Positions 52,359 through 61,592 of a stretch of DNA of 64,000 nucleotides are shown here, one piece after another. Below the pieces are notes generated by a model, which worked only from the letters and a program-made list of their open reading frames with translations, was not told the DNA's origin and did no database searches. Position numbers and translations under genes: made by a program. Every line of letters begins with the position of its first letter. Positions within the stretch are counted from its first letter, which is position 1. Source of the DNA: Blautia pseudococcoides (GTDB taxonomy: Bacteria > Bacillota > Clostridia > Lachnospirales > Lachnospiraceae); assembly GCF_001689125.2 (NCBI RefSeq), contig NZ_CP015405.2, positions 4,490,501 to 4,554,500 on the forward strand. The letters run 5' to 3'.

Positions 52359-55300
52359 ATGCAAGCAGTCATACAGCCACTTTTAAATCTAAATGAATAT
52401 CAGGAGATCAGGAGCCGTCTCCCTAAAAACAGAGGCGTTCTGCAGTTATCCGGCTGCATTGAGTCCCAGAAAGCCCATGTGATGTACGGCCTGTTTGAGG
52501 GAATGAGGCAGGATGAAAAGCAAAAGAATGCCAACTGTCTTATTATTGCGGAGAATGACCTGAAAGCAAAAGAACTTTACGAGGATTACCGTTTCTATGA
52601 CAGGGATGTGCTTCTCTATCCCGCAAAGGACCTTATTTTCTTCCAGGCAGATATTCACGGCAATCTGCTGACAAAACAGAGGATGCAGGTGATCGCGTCC
52701 CTGCTGCAGAAAAAGGGCGTGACAGTCATCACCAGCATGGGCGGCTGTATGGACTATCTGCTTCCGCTGTCTGTCATTGAACAGCATGTGCTGCATTTCA
52801 AAAATGACAGTGTGCTGGATTTGGGCAAGCTGAAAAAAGATTTGATCAACATGGGATTTGAGTATAGTGCACAGGTGGAGGCGCCGGGGCAGTTTGCCAT
52901 CCGGGGCGGCATTGTGGACCTCTATCTTCTCACAGAGGAGAATCCCATCCGTATAGAGCTTTGGGGAGATGAGATTGATTCTATCCGAAGCTTTGAGACA
53001 GAGAGCCAGCGTTCCATAGAAAATCTGGAGGAGATCACCATCTATCCCGCAGCGGAGATGGTACTTACCAAAGAGCTACTGGAAAAAGGATTAAAGGCCA
53101 TAGAGAAGGAAAAGAATACCTCTGTGAAAAAGCTGCGGGAGGCATTTCTCACAGAGGAGGCAGGCAGGCTGAAGAATACGGTGGAGGAAGCCGTAAATGC
53201 CATGAAGGAGTTCGAGGATTTTGCGGCTGCAGAACACTTCATCCGGTATTTTTATAAAGAACCCGTAACCTTCCTGGATTATTTTGATGAGGACAGCACC
53301 CTGGTATTCCTGGATGAGACAAACCGTCTTCTGGAAAAAGGGGAAGCCGTGGAGGCTGAATTCCGGGAAAGCATGAAGAACCGTCTGGAAAAGGGATATC
53401 TCCTGGCAGGACAGACTGACCTTCTATGCGGCTATAAGAAGGTGGTTTACCGCCTGAACCGGAAAAACTGCGTGTCCCTCTGCACAATGGAACAGCAGAA
53501 GGCGGACTGGGAAATAAACGGCCAATACCGCACAGTCACAAAGTCCGTGAATTCCTATAACAACAGCTTTGAGCTGCTGGTAAAGGACCTGCAATACTGG
53601 AAGAAAAACGGGTACCAGGTTCTTCTCCTCTCCGGCTCCAGGACAAGGGCACAAAGGCTGGCCCAGGACCTTCAGGAGGAGGGCCTGAGCAGCTTTTACA
53701 CGGAGGACATGGACAGGGCCATATCCCCCGGAGAGATCATGACTTCCTACGGACATGCAAAACGAGGGTTTGAATACCCCCTGATCAAATTTGTGCTGAT
53801 CACCGAGACCGATATTTTCGGACAGGAGAAGAAAAAGCGCAGAAAGAAAACCGAGTACAGCGGAAAGAAGATCCAGAGTTTTTCCGAACTGAGTGTGGGG
53901 GACTATGTAGTCCATGAAAACCATGGCCTTGGTATATACCGCGGCATAGAGAAAGTCACGGTGGATAAAATAGTCAAGGATTATATCAAGATCGAGTATT
54001 CGGGCAGAAGCAACCTTTACATCCTGGCAACCCAGCTTGATATGCTGCAGAAATATGCCGGGGCGGACGCGAAAGCGCCCAAGCTCAATAAACTGGGCGG
54101 GCAGGAGTGGAAGAAGACAAAAACAAGGGTAAGGGGAGCCATCAGGAATATTGCCAAGGACCTGGTGGCACTCTACGCTGCCAGGCAGTCCCACAGCGGC
54201 TATCAGTACGGTCCTGACACCGTCTGGCAGAAGGAGTTCGAGGAAATGTTCCCCTTTGAGGAGACAGAGGACCAGTTAAGTGCTATAGAGGCTGCAAAAC
54301 ACGATATGGAGAGCCGGAAGATCATGGACCGCCTGGTCTGCGGGGACGTGGGATACGGCAAGACAGAGATTGCCATCCGGGCCGCGTTCAAAGCAGTTCA
54401 GGAGAGCAAACAGGTGGTCTACCTTGTTCCCACCACCATCCTTGCACAGCAGCACTACAACACCTTTATCCAGAGAATGAAGGATTTCCCCGTCCGCGTG
54501 GATCTGCTCTGCCGTTTTAAAACCCCGGCGGAACAGAAGAAGACCATAACAGATCTGCAGAAGGGACTGGTGGACATTGTCATCGGCACCCACCGCCTCC
54601 TGTCAAAAGATGTAAAATACAAAGATTTGGGACTTCTTATCGTGGATGAGGAGCAGCGCTTCGGTGTGACCCACAAGGAGAAGATCAAGAGCCTGAAAGA
54701 GAATGTGGATGTACTCACCCTGACAGCCACCCCTATTCCAAGGACCCTCCACATGAGCCTGATCGGAATCCGTGACATGAGCGTTTTAGAGGAGGCCCCC
54801 ATGGACAGAACTCCCATCCAGACCTATGTCATGGAATACAATGAGGAGATGGTCAGAGAAGCCATCAGCCGGGAAATCGCCAGAGGGGGTCAGGTCTATT
54901 ACGTCTACAACCGGGTCAACGATATAGATGAGATCACCAACCGCGTGGCAAAGCTGGTCCCGGAGGCCAATGTAGCATTTGCCCACGGCCAGATGCACGA
55001 GCATCAGCTGGAAAAGATCATGTACGGCTTCATTAACGGTGAAATTGATGTACTTGTCTCCACCACGATCATTGAGACAGGTCTGGATATTTCCAATGCC
55101 AACACCATGATCATCCACGACGCGGACCAGATGGGCCTGTCCCAGCTCTACCAGCTCAGAGGACGTGTGGGCCGTTCCAACCGGACTGCCTATGCATTCC
55201 TTATGTACAAACGGAACAAAATGCTCAAAGAGGTGGCAGAGAAACGCCTCCATGCCATCCGTGAGTTCACGGACCTGGGCAGCGGCTTCAAGATAGCCAT

Positions 55301-55928
55301 GCGGGACCTGGAGATCCGCGGCGCCGGAAACCTTCTGGGCGCGGAGCAGCACGGCCACATGGAAGCCGTGGGATATGACCTCTACTGCAAAATGCTCAAC
55401 GAGGCGGTAAAAGAGGCAAAAGGCATCAAACAGCAGGAGGAGTTCGAGACAACGATCGACCTGGATATGGATGCTTTCATTCCACCCCGCTACATTCCCA
55501 ATGAATACCAGAAACTGGACATCTACAAACGCATTGCCGGCATAGAGAACCAGGAAGAATACGAGGATATGCTGGAAGAACTTATGGACCGGTTCGGGGA
55601 ACCCCCAAAATCCGTTCAGAACCTGCTTGCGATCGCTAACTTAAAGGCTCTTGCCCACAAAGTCTATGTGCGTGAGATCAAGCAGAACGGTGCAGAAGTG
55701 AAAATATCCATGTTTGAGCGGGCAAAGCTGGACGCATCAGGTTTCCCTGCCGTTCTGGAAAAATACAAAAACAACATGACCATGCGCATGGAAGGACAGC
55801 CCTATTTCCTGGTCTCCCTGAAAGGCCGCAGACCAAAAGAAATCCTGGATGCCATGGATATCGTGTCCGGTATTCTTCACGAATTTGAGGGGATTTTACA
55901 GGAAAAAGAGGAAAATCCCTTGCCCTGA
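52359..55928 (+). CDS. mfd: Transcription-repair coupling factor Mfd
   Basis: An 1189-residue SF2 translocase that removes RNA polymerase stalled at DNA damage and recruits UvrA. Domain order is normal: a UvrB-like N-terminal module, an RNA-polymerase-interacting domain (about 505-575, LSVGDYVVHENHGLGIYRGI), helicase motifs (Walker A GDVGYGKTE with K668, DEEQ at 763-766, TATPIPRTLHMS, QLRGRVGRS) and a C-terminal TRCF domain. The start has ACAGGAGAGG. It probably shares a transcript with pth. Confidence 0.97.
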   Translation: MQAVIQPLLNLNEYQEIRSRLPKNRGVLQLSGCIESQKAHVMYGLFEGMRQDEKQKNANCLIIAENDLKAKELYEDYRFYDRDVLLYPAKDLIFFQADIHGNLLTKQRMQVIASLLQKKGVTVITSMGGCMDYLLPLSVIEQHVLHFKNDSVLDLGKLKKDLINMGFEYSAQVEAPGQFAIRGGIVDLYLLTEENPIRIELWGDEIDSIRSFETESQRSIENLEEITIYPAAEMVLTKELLEKGLKAIEKEKNTSVKKLREAFLTEEAGRLKNTVEEAVNAMKEFEDFAAAEHFIRYFYKEPVTFLDYFDEDSTLVFLDETNRLLEKGEAVEAEFRESMKNRLEKGYLLAGQTDLLCGYKKVVYRLNRKNCVSLCTMEQQKADWEINGQYRTVTKSVNSYNNSFELLVKDLQYWKKNGYQVLLLSGSRTRAQRLAQDLQEEGLSSFYTEDMDRAISPGEIMTSYGHAKRGFEYPLIKFVLITETDIFGQEKKKRRKKTEYSGKKIQSFSELSVGDYVVHENHGLGIYRGIEKVTVDKIVKDYIKIEYSGRSNLYILATQLDMLQKYAGADAKAPKLNKLGGQEWKKTKTRVRGAIRNIAKDLVALYAARQSHSGYQYGPDTVWQKEFEEMFPFEETEDQLSAIEAAKHDMESRKIMDRLVCGDVGYGKTEIAIRAAFKAVQESKQVVYLVPTTILAQQHYNTFIQRMKDFPVRVDLLCRFKTPAEQKKTITDLQKGLVDIVIGTHRLLSKDVKYKDLGLLIVDEEQRFGVTHKEKIKSLKENVDVLTLTATPIPRTLHMSLIGIRDMSVLEEAPMDRTPIQTYVMEYNEEMVREAISREIARGGQVYYVYNRVNDIDEITNRVAKLVPEANVAFAHGQMHEHQLEKIMYGFINGEIDVLVSTTIIETGLDISNANTMIIHDADQMGLSQLYQLRGRVGRSNRTAYAFLMYKRNKMLKEVAEKRLHAIREFTDLGSGFKIAMRDLEIRGAGNLLGAEQHGHMEAVGYDLYCKMLNEAVKEAKGIKQQEEFETTIDLDMDAFIPPRYIPNEYQKLDIYKRIAGIENQEEYEDMLEELMDRFGEPPKSVQNLLAIANLKALAHKVYVREIKQNGAEVKISMFERAKLDASGFPAVLEKYKNNMTMRMEGQPYFLVSLKGRRPKEILDAMDIVSGILHEFEGILQEKEENPLP

Positions 55929-55950
55929 ACGTAAAAAAAGAATATACTAT

Positions 55951-55987
55951 AAAGCATCGGCGCCCCTATTTGCCGATGCTTTATTTC
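55951..55987 (+). terminator. Terminator after mfd
   Basis: AAAGCATCGGC (55951-55961) pairs perfectly with GCCGATGCTTT (55972-55982), followed by a short A/T stretch. The T-run is weak, so some read-through into the PrsA-like gene is possible. Confidence 0.7.
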
Positions 55988-56025
55988 AGACCCCTTGGGG
56001 GTATAGGAAAACACAGGAGGACTTT

Positions 56026-57345
56026 ATGAATAAATTTACAAAAACCCTGGCCTGCGCAGGACTTGTGGTGGCTTTGGGAACCACAAGCCTTGCAGGATGC
56101 GGAAAATCACTGGACGGAACCAAGATAGCTGCCACCTGCGGTGACGACAAAATAACCCTGGGCACAGCCAACATGATGCTTCGTATGACACAGGCACAGA
56201 TGGCCTCATACTATTCCATGTTCGGCGGCTCCACAGCCGGAATCTGGGATCAGGAAGGTGAGGACGGCAAAACTTACGGTGAGAACACCAAAGACGACAT
56301 GATGGACCAGATACATAACATGGTACTCTTAAAACAACATGCCAAAGATTACGATATATCCATCACAGAGGACGAGCAGAAGAAGATCGAAGAGGCAGCC
56401 AAAAAATTCATGGAAGACAACGACGAAGAGACCATTGCCAAACTGGCTGTCAGCCAGTCTGACATTGAAACCATTCTGGAGTTCTACACCTACCAGGAAA
56501 AGATGTACGATCCCATGACTGCGGATGTGGACACCAACGTGGAAGATTCCGAAGCAGCGCAGAGCAAGATCACGGTCTGCCAGATTTCCACAGCCGGAAC
56601 CCAGGACGAGGAAGGCAAAACCGTGGACCTGACGGACGAAGAAAAACAGGCCAAAAAAGATCAGGCCCAGGCAGTTCTGGACAAATTAAACGCCCAGGAA
56701 GACCCGGCATCAGCCGACATGGATGCCCTTGCCAAAGAAGTGGACGAAAACCTGAGCGCATCCGCCAAAACCTTCGGAAGCGATGACACCGCCCTGGACG
56801 ACAAACTCAAAGAAGCCGTGAAATCCCTGACCGACGGCCAGGTAGCCCCCGAAGTGATCGAAGGCGAATCCGCCTACTATGTAGCCCGCATGGACGCCAC
56901 CTTCGACGAAACATCCACCCAGACCAAAAAAGAGAGCATCATCACGGAACGCAAACAGGAGGCCTACAACAAACTCCTGAAAGATTGGGGCAAAGACACG
57001 AAAATAGAAGTAGACAAAAAAGTCTGGAAAAAAGTAACCCTCACCGACGCCGACTCCTACACCTTTAAGCAAGTCGAAGCCACCGATACCGGAGACACGA
57101 ACACCGGGGAAACCGGCGCGGCTGACACGGGAGACACAAACACCGGAGAAACCGACGCGGCCGACACGGGAGACACCAACACCGGGGAAACCGACACTGC
57201 CGACACGGGAGACACGAACACCGGAGAAACCGACGCGGCCGACACCAACACTGGAGAAACCGACACTGCCGACACGGGAGACACCAGCACCGGAGAAACC
57301 GACGCGGCTAACACGGGAGATGCCAACACCGAGGCAGCCGAGTAA
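56026..57345 (+). CDS. PrsA-like foldase lipoprotein (SurA/parvulin family)
   Basis: A 439-residue lipoprotein with lipobox SLAGC (C25). A SurA-type N-terminal helical region (DDKITLGTANMMLRMTQAQM) follows, then a parvulin-like region with a modified centre (ASADMDALAKEVDENLSASA, DGQVAPEVIEGESAYYVARM). The C-terminus is a low-complexity tract of TGDTNTGETDAAD units from about residue 352. PrsA proteins help exported proteins fold outside the membrane, which may include products of the type VII-like locus. An upstream in-phase frame into mfd is open, but ACAGGAGG sets the start at 56026. Confidence 0.85.
   Translation: MNKFTKTLACAGLVVALGTTSLAGCGKSLDGTKIAATCGDDKITLGTANMMLRMTQAQMASYYSMFGGSTAGIWDQEGEDGKTYGENTKDDMMDQIHNMVLLKQHAKDYDISITEDEQKKIEEAAKKFMEDNDEETIAKLAVSQSDIETILEFYTYQEKMYDPMTADVDTNVEDSEAAQSKITVCQISTAGTQDEEGKTVDLTDEEKQAKKDQAQAVLDKLNAQEDPASADMDALAKEVDENLSASAKTFGSDDTALDDKLKEAVKSLTDGQVAPEVIEGESAYYVARMDATFDETSTQTKKESIITERKQEAYNKLLKDWGKDTKIEVDKKVWKKVTLTDADSYTFKQVEATDTGDTNTGETGAADTGDTNTGETDAADTGDTNTGETDTADTGDTNTGETDAADTNTGETDTADTGDTSTGETDAANTGDANTEAAE
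57085..57330 (+). repeat. Tandem repeats encoding the acidic Thr/Asp tail
   Basis: Units of about 36-39 bases encode GDTNTGETDAAD-like peptides six or seven times, some missing three codons. The DNA is strongly repetitive (GAGACACGAACACCGGAGAA and variants), so length variation is likely. Confidence 0.85.
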
Positions 57346-57370
57346 TTCCACCCATACCTATAAACTGCCA

Positions 57371-57418
57371 AACCTGCTGAAGTCCAGTCAAGAACTGACC
57401 CCAGCAGGTTTTTCTTTT
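57371..57418 (+). terminator. Terminator after the PrsA-like gene
   Basis: AACCTGCTG (57371-57379) pairs with CAGCAGGTT (57402-57410); the loop holds a small CAGT/ACTG stem, and TTTTTCTTTT follows. It also separates this gene from the convergent LysR gene. Confidence 0.87.
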
Positions 57419-57437
57419 AAAACACCCGGCTCCTCTT

Positions 57438-58328
57438 TCACCGTCCTTTACGCCGCCCCCATTCCACCGCCATCTCTAGAAACCCCACCGCCCCCTCCGT
57501 CAAAAACTTATTCCTATGCCAAACCACATAATGCACCCTCCGAAACGCCTCATCCTCCACCTCCCTGGCGCATATCCTCCCTTCCGAAATCTCCCTCTCC
57601 ACCAGCATCTCCGGCAGAATTGACACGCCAATCCCCTCCTGCACACCCTTAATGATCGCCTGTGTACTCGCACTCTCCCAAAGTGGTTCCAAAGTGATTC
57701 CTCTCACCGCAAATACATGATCCAACAATGTCCTCCCCACGCTCCCCTTCTCCCTGGCAAGAAAATCATATCCCTTCAAATCCTCCACAAACACCTTCTC
57801 CCTAGCCGCCAGTTCATGCCCCACAGGGAGAATCAACACCATTCTGTCCTCTGAGAATGCCCGTGTTTCAAGTTCAGCCTCCGAAATCCCTCCTTCGATC
57901 AAAGCCAGGTCCAGTTCATTATTCAGAAGCCCACTCTGCAGATTTCCCGCATTGGATATGGTCACCTTAACCTTCATATCCGGCCAGCTCTTTCGGAATG
58001 CACTCACCAGCCCCGGCAGAAAAAAGTTCCCAAGAGAGATGCTTGCTCCAATCCGCAGCACACCAAATGCATCCCCGTTCAAAAGCCCCTTTTCCATCCT
58101 GTCGAAAGACTCCACAATGTGCAGCGCCTGGGCATAAAACTGCCGTCCCGCCTCTGTGACAAACAGCCTTCTGTTCATCCTGTCAAACAGCATTACCCCA
58201 TAATGCCGCTCAATCTCCTGAACTGCCCTCGTGACTGCAGGCTGCGTCATGTGGAGATTCTTTGCCGCCTGCGTGATATTTTCCATCCGGTAAACCTCAA
58301 GAAAAATTCTCATATGTCGTATAGTCAT
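57438..58328 (-). CDS. LysR-family transcriptional regulator
   Basis: A 296-residue LysR regulator: N-terminal HTH (MRIFLEVYRMENITQAAKNL, TQPAVTRAVQEIERHYGVML) and a substrate-binding domain (about 90-290). ATG 58328 (MTIRHMRIF) is chosen for GGAGGAAAAAG; six more residues upstream are open. It is divergent from the split chromate-type transporter genes and probably regulates them; a 16-bp palindrome lies between. Confidence 0.93.
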   Translation of the reverse strand: MTIRHMRIFLEVYRMENITQAAKNLHMTQPAVTRAVQEIERHYGVMLFDRMNRRLFVTEAGRQFYAQALHIVESFDRMEKGLLNGDAFGVLRIGASISLGNFFLPGLVSAFRKSWPDMKVKVTISNAGNLQSGLLNNELDLALIEGGISEAELETRAFSEDRMVLILPVGHELAAREKVFVEDLKGYDFLAREKGSVGRTLLDHVFAVRGITLEPLWESASTQAIIKGVQEGIGVSILPEMLVEREISEGRICAREVEDEAFRRVHYVVWHRNKFLTEGAVGFLEMAVEWGRRKGR

Positions 58329-58343
58329 TCTTTTTCCTCCATC

Positions 58344-58359
58344 CATATCAGAAATGATA
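58344..58359. promoter_or_regulatory. Palindrome in the LysR/transporter intergenic region
   Basis: ATATCAgaaaTGATAT is a perfect inverted repeat with a four-base centre, just upstream of the LysR start and overlapping a minus-strand TATAAT at plus 58358-58363. It fits a LysR autoregulatory site (T-N11-A type half-sites). Confidence 0.6.
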
Positions 58360-58382
58360 TTATATCAATAAAATAATAGCAT

Positions 58383-58411
58383 TTTACATATTAATACACA
58401 AGGGATATGAT
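58383..58411 (+). promoter_or_regulatory. Promoter of the split transporter genes
   Basis: TTTACA (58383-58388) and TATGAT (58406-58411) are 17 bases apart, 20 bases before the ATG at 58431, with AAAGGAGG in between. The palindrome lies just upstream, suitable for LysR activation. Confidence 0.65.
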
Positions 58412-58430
58412 GGAGTAAAGGAGGCAGTAT

Positions 58431-59018
58431 ATGGAAATGGAAAAGACACAGATAAAGAAGAAAGATCTGCTGCTGAAATTGTTTCTCAGCACTCTGTACA
58501 TCAGCAGCTTTACCTTTGGCGGGGGATTTGTGATCGTCACATTTATGAAAAGGAAATTTGTGGATGAGCTCCACTGGATAGATGAGGAGGAAATGCTGGA
58601 TCTGGTGGCGTTGGCCCAATCCTCCCCGGGGGCCATTGCTGTAAATGCCGCCATCCTGGTGGGCTGGCGCGTATGTGGATTTGCAGGGATGCTGACAGCG
58701 GTGCTGGGAACCATTCTTCCCCCTATGATCATCCTTTCGGTCATATCCTTTTTCTATGCCGCATTTGCCAGCAATGTATATGTAGCGCTGGTGTTAAAAG
58801 GAATGCAGGCAGGTGTGGCTGCGGTGATCCTGGATGTGGTATGCGGACTCGGAAGCAATGTGCTGAAAGAAAAAAGTGCGGTTGGTATTGTGATCATGGC
58901 GGCAGCCTTTGCAGCTACGTTCTTTTTTGATGTAAATGTCATATACATTATTCTGACTGCCGGAATCATTGGAGCAGGAAAGGCATTCCGGATATACAGA
59001 AAGGGGAAAATGGCATGA
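58431..59018 (+). CDS. Chromate transporter family protein, N-terminal-type half
   Basis: A 195-residue membrane protein of the CHR family (short-chain form). It has SFTFGGGFVIVTFMKRKFVD and LAQSSPGAIAVNAAILVGWR, the conserved FGGG and P-G-P/A-like motifs, with about five helices. Short CHR proteins act as pairs encoded side by side, as here. They export chromate or a related oxyanion; the true substrate in gut anaerobes is unknown. The stop overlaps the second half by four bases. Confidence 0.92.
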   Translation: MEMEKTQIKKKDLLLKLFLSTLYISSFTFGGGFVIVTFMKRKFVDELHWIDEEEMLDLVALAQSSPGAIAVNAAILVGWRVCGFAGMLTAVLGTILPPMIILSVISFFYAAFASNVYVALVLKGMQAGVAAVILDVVCGLGSNVLKEKSAVGIVIMAAAFAATFFFDVNVIYIILTAGIIGAGKAFRIYRKGKMA

Positions 59019-59575
59019 TTTATATAAAACTATTTTTGAGTTTTCTTCAGGTGGGCTTGTTCAGCGTGGGCGGCGGCTATGCGGCAATGCCTTTGATCCA
59101 GAATCAGGTGGTGGAAGCCCATAAATGGCTGACCATGGGTGAATTTACAGATTTGATCACCATAGCGGAAATGACACCCGGACCTATAGCCGTAAACTCC
59201 GCCACGTTCGTTGGGATCCGCATAGCGGGCTGGCAGGGGGCCGTGATCGCCACCTTTGGCTGCATTCTGCCTTCCTGTCTGCTGGTATCACTGCTGGCCT
59301 GGGTTTATTACAAATATAAAGGGGTATCTGCCATGCAGTCTGTACTTGCCTGCCTCAGGCCGGCTGTGGTTGCCCTGATCGCTGCGGCGGGTATTTCCAT
59401 ACTGCGGGTGGTGCTTTTTGCTGATGCTCCTATCAGCCTCCAGGCGGTCAACTGGATTGGCGCGGGATTGTTCGCGGCGGCGTTTGTGGTGCTGCGGAAA
59501 CGGAAATGGAATCCCATTTTGGTCATGAGCCTGTGCGGAGTTCTCAATCTTTGCATTGGAATCCTGATCAAATAG
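59015..59575 (+). CDS. Chromate transporter family protein, second half
   Basis: A 186-residue CHR-family protein with FSVGGGYAAMPLIQNQVVE and EMTPGPIAVNSATFVGIRIA, and about five helices. It pairs with the preceding gene (ATGA overlap) to form the transporter. It is convergent with the AraC-type gene, whose end overlaps it by eight bases. Confidence 0.93.
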   Translation: MIYIKLFLSFLQVGLFSVGGGYAAMPLIQNQVVEAHKWLTMGEFTDLITIAEMTPGPIAVNSATFVGIRIAGWQGAVIATFGCILPSCLLVSLLAWVYYKYKGVSAMQSVLACLRPAVVALIAAAGISILRVVLFADAPISLQAVNWIGAGLFAAAFVVLRKRKWNPILVMSLCGVLNLCIGILIK

Positions 59576-60401
59576 GTGACAGGGTTTCCTTTTTTCTGTA
59601 CTGCATAGGCGTCATCCCGTAAGTTCTGCAAAATGCCCGCGTAAAATAATTCTGGTCACCGTAACCGCAGGAAAATGCGATCTCCCCAATACTTAGGGTG
59701 GTAGTCCGAAGCAGCCTGCATCCGTTTTCCAGCCGTACCTTACAGATATGGTCATGGATGGAAATATGGTAAGTCTCCCTGAATTTCCTGGTAAGGGAGG
59801 CGCGGCTGCAGAAAAACTGGCGGCAAAGGTCATCAATGGTGAGCTTCTGGTCATAATGTTTCTCAATATAACGGTGAACCTCGCTGACCAGTTCATTTTT
59901 GGACAGGTTCATGCGGTTGCTGAGTGTGATATACTGGGCACAGACTTCCATTATGGTTACCAGGGAGTCTATGGTACTTTGTCCGCGGACCGGAATCCGG
60001 GAAATGGCCTCTTCCAGGGCAGCCGGATCAGATACCAGGGGAAGGGCTTTTTCATATGGCATCCTGCCCGCGTCCGGCCCGGCTTCCAGGGTCTGCCCCA
60101 TCATCAGATAACCTGTGAGGGCGCCGAAGCTGTACAGAGGGGCAACCGCCTCGTACAGTCCGAAATGGCATTTATAGATATGGAGCTTTTCCTGTTCCCG
60201 TACACGTCCAAAAGCCATAGTGTCGTGTTCCACACAGAGACGCATTCCCTCCGGATGCTTCTGGATCAGTCCGCAGAAACATCCCAGTTCATGTGGATAA
60301 GCGGCAATTTCATGAAAATTGGTGTCATAAATGCAGATGCGGAAACCGGATATATGATAAAGCTCTTTCAGTATCCGCTCAATAGACAGGGACTGTTCCA
60401 T
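59568..60401 (-). CDS. AraC-family regulator with PocR sensor domain
   Basis: A 277-residue regulator. The N-terminal PocR-type domain (about 10-150) shows GFRICIYDTNFHEIAAYP, conserved Cys residues (CFCGLIQKHPEGMRLC) and IYKCHFGLYEAVAPLYSFG. The C-terminal AraC double HTH shows LTIDDLCRQFFCSRASLTRK and IGEIAFSCGYGDQNYFTRAF. PocR domains sense small metabolites such as diols. The start at 60401 is behind GGAAGGAG. No obvious target gene lies next to it. Confidence 0.9.
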   Translation of the reverse strand: MEQSLSIERILKELYHISGFRICIYDTNFHEIAAYPHELGCFCGLIQKHPEGMRLCVEHDTMAFGRVREQEKLHIYKCHFGLYEAVAPLYSFGALTGYLMMGQTLEAGPDAGRMPYEKALPLVSDPAALEEAISRIPVRGQSTIDSLVTIMEVCAQYITLSNRMNLSKNELVSEVHRYIEKHYDQKLTIDDLCRQFFCSRASLTRKFRETYHISIHDHICKVRLENGCRLLRTTTLSIGEIAFSCGYGDQNYFTRAFCRTYGMTPMQYRKKETLSPI

Positions 60402-60418
60402 AGGTTTCTCCTTCCCAT

Positions 60419-60468
60419 AAAAAAACTGGTGTAAGACCGGATTTGTCCGTATCTTACGCCAGTTTTTT
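60419..60468 (-). terminator. Terminator of the kinase/nucleotidyltransferase operon
   Basis: AAAAAACTGG-GTAAGA (60420-60436) pairs with TCTTAC-CCAGTTTTTT (60452-60468) with one T/G mismatch. It gives T-runs on both strands. It follows the kinase stop at 60483 on the minus strand. Confidence 0.9.
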
Positions 60469-60482
60469 GTATAAGTCAAGAT

Positions 60483-61592
60483 TTATACATATTTTGCCAC
60501 GATTTTATGCATATCCTCCATCTTATATTCCATATCTGCCACAAGCTTCATCTGTGTCCTGCAGCGGTCCAGATTTTGATGTTCCCTGTGGATACGGAAA
60601 TATGTATCGCCGTTCAGGTAATCTGTCAGGAATCGCATGCCGCACTCCAGAGTCAGGAGCTTTGCGGAGAATGGGAGAAGCCGGATTTCTTCCGCTGTGA
60701 GGGAACTGCCTGCTTCAGACAGGAAACCTGCCGTATAAGCCTCAAAAAGTTCCAGGTCCATGGAGACCAGGGATAGATCCCGTTCATCCTCATCAGCAGT
60801 GCTGGCGCCGAAACGTATACTGTCTCCAAAATCATAGAGCACAGAACCCGGCATGACCGTATCCAGATCAATGACGCAGATACCCTCGTCCGTATCATTG
60901 TCCATCATTATATTGTTCAGTTTGGTATCGTTGTGGGTAACACGCAGGGGAAGCTGTCCCTTGGCAATGGCATCCACCACAACGGCGCCGTCGGCTTTCC
61001 GGTCCAGAAAAAACCGTACTTCTTTTTCCACAGAAGCGGCCCTGCCGGCCTTGTCCTCAGCCACCGCCTTCTCAAACAGAGCATATCGGTCCACGGTGTT
61101 ATGAAAGCCGGCAATAGTTTCATGCAGCGTATCTGCCGGGTAGTCAGCCAGAAGTTTCTGAAAATGGCCGAATGCCTTGGCTGCGTTGGTAAAAAGTACC
61201 GGGCGGTCCACGGACTGGTGGCAGGTGGCATTTTCGATGAAGTGATAACTTCTCCAGAATCCGCCCTCACTGTCCTCATAGAGTAAGTTTCCGTTCCGTG
61301 TGGGGATGAGCGTCAGGGTTTCCCGCTGGGCGTCTCCGCCCTGTTCCAGAATCTTCTTCCGGAGATGGGAGGTAACGCCCAGGATATTTTCCATCAGGCC
61401 CTGTGGGTCTGTAAAAATGGCGGTGTTGACTGCCTGCAGAATATAGCGCACAGGCGGTTTTGTCTCTCTTCGGAAGTAGACGGCATAGGTGGCGTTTATA
61501 TGGCCGCACCCAAAAGGTTCTGCGTAGATAAAATCACCGTCAAAGAGGAAGGCATTTACAATTTCATTTTTGATCATCTCCAGCATTTTCAT
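60483..61592 (-). CDS. APH-family sugar kinase (N-acetylhexosamine kinase-like)
   Basis: A 369-residue phosphotransferase of the aminoglycoside/choline-kinase fold. The Brenner motif HNDTKLNNIM and metal motif VIDLDTVMPGS are clear, with a DFGDSIRFGA segment. The FIENATCHQSV and CGHINATYAV regions recall N-acetylhexosamine 1-kinase (NahK). It overlaps the nucleotidyltransferase gene by four bases, so the two likely make a sugar-1-phosphate and then a nucleotide sugar (inference). Substrate is not proven by sequence. Confidence 0.85.
   Translation of the reverse strand: MKMLEMIKNEIVNAFLFDGDFIYAEPFGCGHINATYAVYFRRETKPPVRYILQAVNTAIFTDPQGLMENILGVTSHLRKKILEQGGDAQRETLTLIPTRNGNLLYEDSEGGFWRSYHFIENATCHQSVDRPVLFTNAAKAFGHFQKLLADYPADTLHETIAGFHNTVDRYALFEKAVAEDKAGRAASVEKEVRFFLDRKADGAVVVDAIAKGQLPLRVTHNDTKLNNIMMDNDTDEGICVIDLDTVMPGSVLYDFGDSIRFGASTADEDERDLSLVSMDLELFEAYTAGFLSEAGSSLTAEEIRLLPFSAKLLTLECGMRFLTDYLNGDTYFRIHREHQNLDRCRTQMKLVADMEYKMEDMHKIVAKYV

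Noticed and set aside
56710..57351. Minus-strand Gly/Val-rich frame opposite the PrsA-like tail
   Set aside because: Antisense of low-complexity repeats; no start signals or known fold.
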